From: Nostoc sp. TCL240-02
GTDB taxonomy: Bacteria; Cyanobacteriota; Cyanobacteriia; Cyanobacteriales; Nostocaceae
DNA length: 64,000 nt
Direction of reading: 5' to 3'
Assembly (NCBI RefSeq): GCF_013343235.1
Contig: NZ_CP040094.1
Location: forward strand, 5,079,001-5,143,000
Position 1 is the stretch's first letter, and every line of letters begins with the position of its first letter. The notes beneath the pieces are model-generated. The model was not told the DNA's origin. It made no database searches and saw nothing but the letters and a program-made list of their open reading frames with translations. A program made the translations under genes and the position numbers. This document shows, piece by piece, positions 60,626 to 64,000 of this stretch.

Positions 60626-63065
60626 TCTATGGCAACCCCATGCCTCCCTCGTTCCTTTGGGCTTGAAACGCCATGAGACGCGCTCCTGGGGGACAAGTTA
60701 TCGAGGCCCATTGTTGATTTGTTCAGCTAAGAGAAATCAGGTTTCTCTGTTCGTTGTCAAGTGGAAGCCAAAAGCTGGGCAACCAATGCCTTGGGAAATT
60801 AAGCAGAAACCTTGCAAACCCAAGGGAGGACGGAACAAGAAAGGCGATTTTAATAACTTCCATAACCGTGATTATGACTTTGTTTCGCCAGATGGAGAAA
60901 TTTTCACGGGTAAAGGAGTTCGCCAGTTTGCCCAAGAACATGAGTTAAATGAATCTGCCCTTCTTGATGTTCTAAATGGCAGAGTACACAGTTGCAAAGG
61001 TTGGACAAAAGCCGTTGGTGGTAGGAAATTACCTGTACCTCCAACTTACTACTTTTTGTCACCTGCGGGAGTTGTTCACACCACAACCAACTTGAGTGAA
61101 TTTGCTCGTCAACATGGTTTGTGCCCGATCGCACTATCCCGAATTTCGAGATGCATTATTGGCATACACAGAGGATGGCGACATTGCACCCCAGACGGAC
61201 AGCCAATCGTCCCACCTGACCGCAAGCACCGAAAATTCACGCTGCGATCGCCCACTGGCGAAAATATTGAGGGCAGTAATTTAAAAGCCTTTGCCGAACA
61301 GCACGGGTTATCTCGCACCTGCTTGATGAACGTTTTAGGCGGGATAAGCAAAGAACATAGAGGATGGACGCTTCCTGGAATTGACGCTATGACCACCACG
61401 ACAACACCTAATCTTGGCAAATTATTTACTAACCGCACAATTAGACCGGCCACCGATGAGGATATTATCTTACTTGCTCCTGGTGACTGGATTAGCGAAA
61501 AAGAATGTCCTTGGTCTTGGCAATTTAAGGGATGTTGTCAAGACATGATAATCGGTGTGTGGGAGGGTAAAGAGTTTTTTGTACCACATCACCTACTGAT
61601 GGTTTGTGAAATCATTGAGGGTCAAGTTGTTGAAAAATTTTTCACAAAGCCCGAACCAAGATTTAAGGTAGGCGATCGCGTTCGTGACACTTTCCCTGGT
61701 AGCAAAAAACAGAGGAAAGGAGCGATCTCGGACACCCCGAAAAAATGGGCTGTGGTGCTTTGGGACGGTGTGAGCAAGCCTCAACAATGGAGTTATGAGC
61801 ATCTAGAGAAGGATAGCTCGTGGAACCCCGCCCATTTTGGGGAAGTGCCTCATCAAGTTGAGACTGACGGACAGGTGACTATTTTTTTTGATGAAAGTCA
61901 GGAGCCGCCAAACCCAGATGATTTTGAAACTATTGAGAAATACGAGGAGGCTTGGGAGAAATGGAACTTACAGCAGGAATGCTTTTTGCCGGCGGCGGGG
62001 GTTGTTCAGAAGGCGCGATCACAGCAGGATACAAACCCATCTGGGCAGTTGAAAACAATCCCTACGCCGCAGCCGTCTACAGAAAGCGATTCCCCACGAC
62101 TCAACTTATCGAACAAGACATTGCCCGACTCACTGACGAATTTATCAGAAATCTCTACAGTGTCGATATCGTCATTGGGGGCAGCCCATGCCCAGATTTC
62201 AGCCTTGCTGGAAAACGCGCCGGGATTGAAGGAACTCGCGGACAATTGTTTTTTGAGTTCGTCAGATGTTTGCAAATTATCCAGCCTCCAGCTTTTTTGT
62301 GGGAGCAAGTTTCAGCAGTCTTATCAAGTGGAAAGGGACTTGACTTCATCAAAATCCTTGATGCGTTTGCAGAGGTGGGGTATGTGGGGAGTTGGCAAGT
62401 CAGGAATGGAAAACGCCACGTCCCCCAAAACCGAGAACGATTATTCTGTGTGGGTATTCACAGGCGATATTCGGGCGACAATACCAAGTCCAGAAAAGAA
62501 AACTTTACAGGAAATATTTGAGACTCAAGCTATTCCTGTAAAAGTTTACGTTGATGGCGTGGCAGAGGCTACCGAGTCCCCCGCGATCTGTGCTGCCATC
62601 CTCCAGCACAGATCACCATTGCACAGAGACAAAAGAGGAGCGTCATTCGCAGTGCTTTACCGCGCGGCTGGAGGCGATCGCATCTACCACGAACAATCCC
62701 CATGCCTGCGAAGTCCCAACAATTCGGGCACAGGAGCCTATAAAATTCGTGAGTACCAAGGTGAAACCTACCTTGAGCGCCCCATCAATGCAACAGAGGC
62801 AGAGCAATTAATGGGGTGGGAAGTTGGGAGTACTGCGATCGGCATTAATAAAGAAGGAGATGAGATTGCTATTAGCCAAACTCAGCGAATTAAGATGATT
62901 GGAAATGGTATAATTGTTGGCGAAATAGTAGATATTTTAACTGCGATCAAGCCAATACTTTTGAGGCAATTAAAGAGCGAAATACCTGAGCATCTGGAAT
63001 TTGCTTATTGTCAGTTAAGGCAAAAAGGCATGAGTCATCTTGAGGCGATCAACCGATTAAATTAA
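60612..63065 (+). CDS. Open frame: ASCH fragment, three NUMOD repeats, unknown domain, then methyltransferase C-terminus
   Basis: 817 codons from ATG 60612. Residues 1-38 (MKAISLWQPHASLVPLGLKR, HETRSWGTSYRGPLLICSAK) begin an ASCH domain but stop short. Three copies (about 84-130, 145-192, 207-255) of a NUMOD-type helix-turn-helix follow, each like SPDGEIFTGKGVRQFAQEHE then LLDVLNGRVHSCKGWT. Residues about 260-440 hold a KOW-like unit (FKVGDRVRDTFPGSKKQRKG). From about 450 the frame runs antiphase to the methyltransferase (61961-62470), then supplies that enzyme's true C-terminus. The junctions suggest fusion or a frameshifted neighbour rather than one normal protein. Confidence 0.55.
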   Translation: MKAISLWQPHASLVPLGLKRHETRSWGTSYRGPLLICSAKRNQVSLFVVKWKPKAGQPMPWEIKQKPCKPKGGRNKKGDFNNFHNRDYDFVSPDGEIFTGKGVRQFAQEHELNESALLDVLNGRVHSCKGWTKAVGGRKLPVPPTYYFLSPAGVVHTTTNLSEFARQHGLCPIALSRISRCIIGIHRGWRHCTPDGQPIVPPDRKHRKFTLRSPTGENIEGSNLKAFAEQHGLSRTCLMNVLGGISKEHRGWTLPGIDAMTTTTTPNLGKLFTNRTIRPATDEDIILLAPGDWISEKECPWSWQFKGCCQDMIIGVWEGKEFFVPHHLLMVCEIIEGQVVEKFFTKPEPRFKVGDRVRDTFPGSKKQRKGAISDTPKKWAVVLWDGVSKPQQWSYEHLEKDSSWNPAHFGEVPHQVETDGQVTIFFDESQEPPNPDDFETIEKYEEAWEKWNLQQECFLPAAGVVQKARSQQDTNPSGQLKTIPTPQPSTESDSPRLNLSNKTLPDSLTNLSEISTVSISSLGAAHAQISALLENAPGLKELADNCFLSSSDVCKLSSLQLFCGSKFQQSYQVERDLTSSKSLMRLQRWGMWGVGKSGMENATSPKTENDYSVWVFTGDIRATIPSPEKKTLQEIFETQAIPVKVYVDGVAEATESPAICAAILQHRSPLHRDKRGASFAVLYRAAGGDRIYHEQSPCLRSPNNSGTGAYKIREYQGETYLERPINATEAEQLMGWEVGSTAIGINKEGDEIAISQTQRIKMIGNGIIVGEIVDILTAIKPILLRQLKSEIPEHLEFAYCQLRQKGMSHLEAINRLN
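61961..62521 (+). CDS. C5-cytosine DNA methyltransferase, N-terminal part (frameshifted)
   Basis: 186 residues from ATG 61961 behind GAGGAGG. SAM-binding motif I (LFAGGGGCSEGAITAGY), the IWAVENNPYAAAVYRK motif II region, catalytic Cys77 in GGSPCPDFSLAGKRAG, motif VI FLWEQVSAV and motif VIII VPQNRERLFCVGIHRR are present. The frame stops at 62521 before the target-recognition region and motifs IX-X. Those appear in the +1 frame downstream (ATIPSPEKKTLQEIFE to INATEAEQLMGWEVG and IKMIGNGIIVGEIVDI, ending 63065). One frameshift near 62470-62510 therefore separates two halves. Confidence 0.85.
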   Translation: MELTAGMLFAGGGGCSEGAITAGYKPIWAVENNPYAAAVYRKRFPTTQLIEQDIARLTDEFIRNLYSVDIVIGGSPCPDFSLAGKRAGIEGTRGQLFFEFVRCLQIIQPPAFLWEQVSAVLSSGKGLDFIKILDAFAEVGYVGSWQVRNGKRHVPQNRERLFCVGIHRRYSGDNTKSRKENFTGNI

Positions 63066-63503
63066 AACCATTTTTCCATCTGAATCAAACTTGAACTGCA
63101 TGAATGCGGCAGATGCGATCGCGTTCCATGCTGCAATCTCTGCTGCATTTACTTTATTCAAAAGCGGTAATCCAGTAACAATTAAATCCCAGCAAGCCTT
63201 TACTAAAGGGTAATCTTTATTATCAATACCATCTGTATAACCTGCTGGAGTAACTATTGTTTCCAGTCGGCTTACTGCACGTTGATTTAGTGTAGCGTTA
63301 GCTATGCGATTGTAACCAGTATCACTAATCATCGCTCTATTAAAATTTGCCCAATCTGGTAAAAAAGGTGGAGGAGTGCTAGAGATAATGTCCGTGCTTA
63401 ATGGAGTAAAACCAGTGGGTTGAGGATTCCCATCTGAATTAAGATAAGTTGTAGAAATAAGCACACCATTTTGATAAAGTTGCTGTCTATAGTAAATTGC
63501 CAT
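63057..63503 (-). CDS. Phage tail-associated hypothetical protein
   Basis: 148 residues from ATG 63503 (TAATG overlap with the gene before it). The beta-rich start (AIYYRQQLYQNGVLISTTYL) and helical C-terminal region (VNAAEIAAWNAIASAAF) resemble small tail-fibre-associated or chaperone-like phage proteins. No named family is recognised. Its 3' end overlaps the convergent methyltransferase frame by nine bases. Confidence 0.55.
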   Translation of the reverse strand: MAIYYRQQLYQNGVLISTTYLNSDGNPQPTGFTPLSTDIISSTPPPFLPDWANFNRAMISDTGYNRIANATLNQRAVSRLETIVTPAGYTDGIDNKDYPLVKACWDLIVTGLPLLNKVNAAEIAAWNAIASAAFMQFKFDSDGKMVLI

Positions 63504-64000
63504 TATCCTGCTATCCTTAATGAAAGTATTGGGCAGTTGTTGTTAGGTGTTCCTGGTGCGCCAGATTCAGGGCTGTCTGGAAATGCAGAGCCATAAGTTA
63601 TACCAGTCAGCGTAAAACCAGAGAGAAAAGAAACGCCTACAGAAGTTTGCCCTACTATGGAACCAGACAAAGGAGAGTTAGTGTAAGCAGTATAAGTAGT
63701 GCTAGCTATTTTGTTCCAAAGCAGCCCCATATAATATCCAGGCTGTATGATTTGGTTGATTGTGATTTCTTTAGCTCCTGAAGTTGAGCAATCTACTGTT
63801 GCAGCATCAAACAAAAGTCTTCCGACTGATTTACTTGAATTTGAAAAATATCGCATAGCTAATCTAGCTTCACCTGCTGTCTGTCCAGTACCTACATTTA
63901 CTGCAATTCTATCTACAGTAATTGTTTGAGGAATAATTATGGGGCAATAAAAAATTTGACCTGCTAGCATACTTGCGCTAACAAGCGAGCCGTCCCCTAC
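63503..64000 (-). CDS. Phage tail fibre/spike-like protein (partial, runs off window)
   Basis: The frame is open to the window edge on the minus strand, so the true start lies outside. The visible 165 residues are beta-rich and Gly/Ser/Thr-rich: QIFYCPIIIPQTITVDRIAV, GEARLAMRYFSNSSKSVGRL and SGFTLTGITYGSAF. Such sequences are typical of C-terminal receptor-binding parts of tail fibres. An internal ATG at 63970 is probably not the start. It marks the border of the structural gene region. Confidence 0.55.
   Translation of the reverse strand, partial: VGDGSLVSASMLAGQIFYCPIIIPQTITVDRIAVNVGTGQTAGEARLAMRYFSNSSKSVGRLLFDAATVDCSTSGAKEITINQIIQPGYYMGLLWNKIASTTYTAYTNSPLSGSIVGQTSVGVSFLSGFTLTGITYGSAFPDSPESGAPGTPNNNCPILSLRIAG

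Overview
The window is cyanobacterial, most likely from a filamentous Nostocales genome (Nostoc or a close relative). Supporting signs are the many HIP1 octamers (GCGATCGC), the short G-rich tandem repeats between and inside genes, petN, a high-light-inducible protein, several GAF/histidine-kinase sensors, CHAT and pentapeptide-repeat proteins, and low gene density with long AT-rich gaps. No tRNA or rRNA gene was recognised.

Positions 1-44,100 are mostly chromosomal. In order they hold: small secreted or membrane proteins and a membrane-anchored superoxide dismutase (0-7.3 kb); a two-gene sensor operon headed by an ethylene-receptor-like hybrid kinase (7.4-10.6 kb); petN plus a small membrane protein, then a four-GAF cyanobacteriochrome-like kinase (10.9-14.4 kb); a gene graveyard with a decayed cupin, a truncated SDR, a transposase fragment and a dead IS5-type element with 13-bp terminal inverted repeats (14.5-16.4 kb); a lipid-modifying pair, sterol-desaturase/SDR fusion and fatty-acid desaturase (16.4-18.8 kb); a Uma2 nuclease and a 42-bp tandem repeat (19-20 kb); an RND efflux pair (20.2-25.1 kb); a DAHP synthase preceded by two aromatic-rich leader peptides, each followed by a terminator (25.4-26.6 kb); J-domain/pentapeptide, DUF4360, DUF72 and rsgA genes (27-33.4 kb); a 16-repeat CRISPR array with no cas genes in view (33.6-34.7 kb); an HLIP, a TPR-CHAT gene split by one stop codon, acylphosphatase, a DUF1823 protein, a GH13 glycosidase and a second, different DAHP synthase (35.7-43.3 kb).

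From 44.1 kb to the right edge the content looks like a prophage or related integrated element. It starts with a tyrosine recombinase. A leftward block follows: J-domain protein, PNKP-like HAD phosphatase, Rad52-like annealing protein, small Cys-rich protein and SWIM-finger protein. Next comes a rightward HTH-like gene translationally coupled to tnpB behind an 18-bp inverted-repeat operator candidate. A leftward operon with a TIGR04255-like gene and unknown partners comes next, then an HNH nuclease. An XRE repressor diverges from a rightward early operon (ribbon-helix-helix-like, wHTH, ParB-like, small proteins, AntA-like antirepressor, replication-type wHTH, ASCH/NUMOD protein, C5 DNA methyltransferase). 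Tail-type genes enter from the right edge on the minus strand.

The strongest candidates for something undescribed are the tandem aromatic attenuators in front of the aroF-type gene (26.38-26.64 kb), the HTH-tnpB unit with its operator, the unknown leftward operon at 51.7-53.8 kb, and the overlapping-frame ASCH/NUMOD/methyltransferase locus at 60.6-63.1 kb. All family names are from reading the translated sequence; no search was run.
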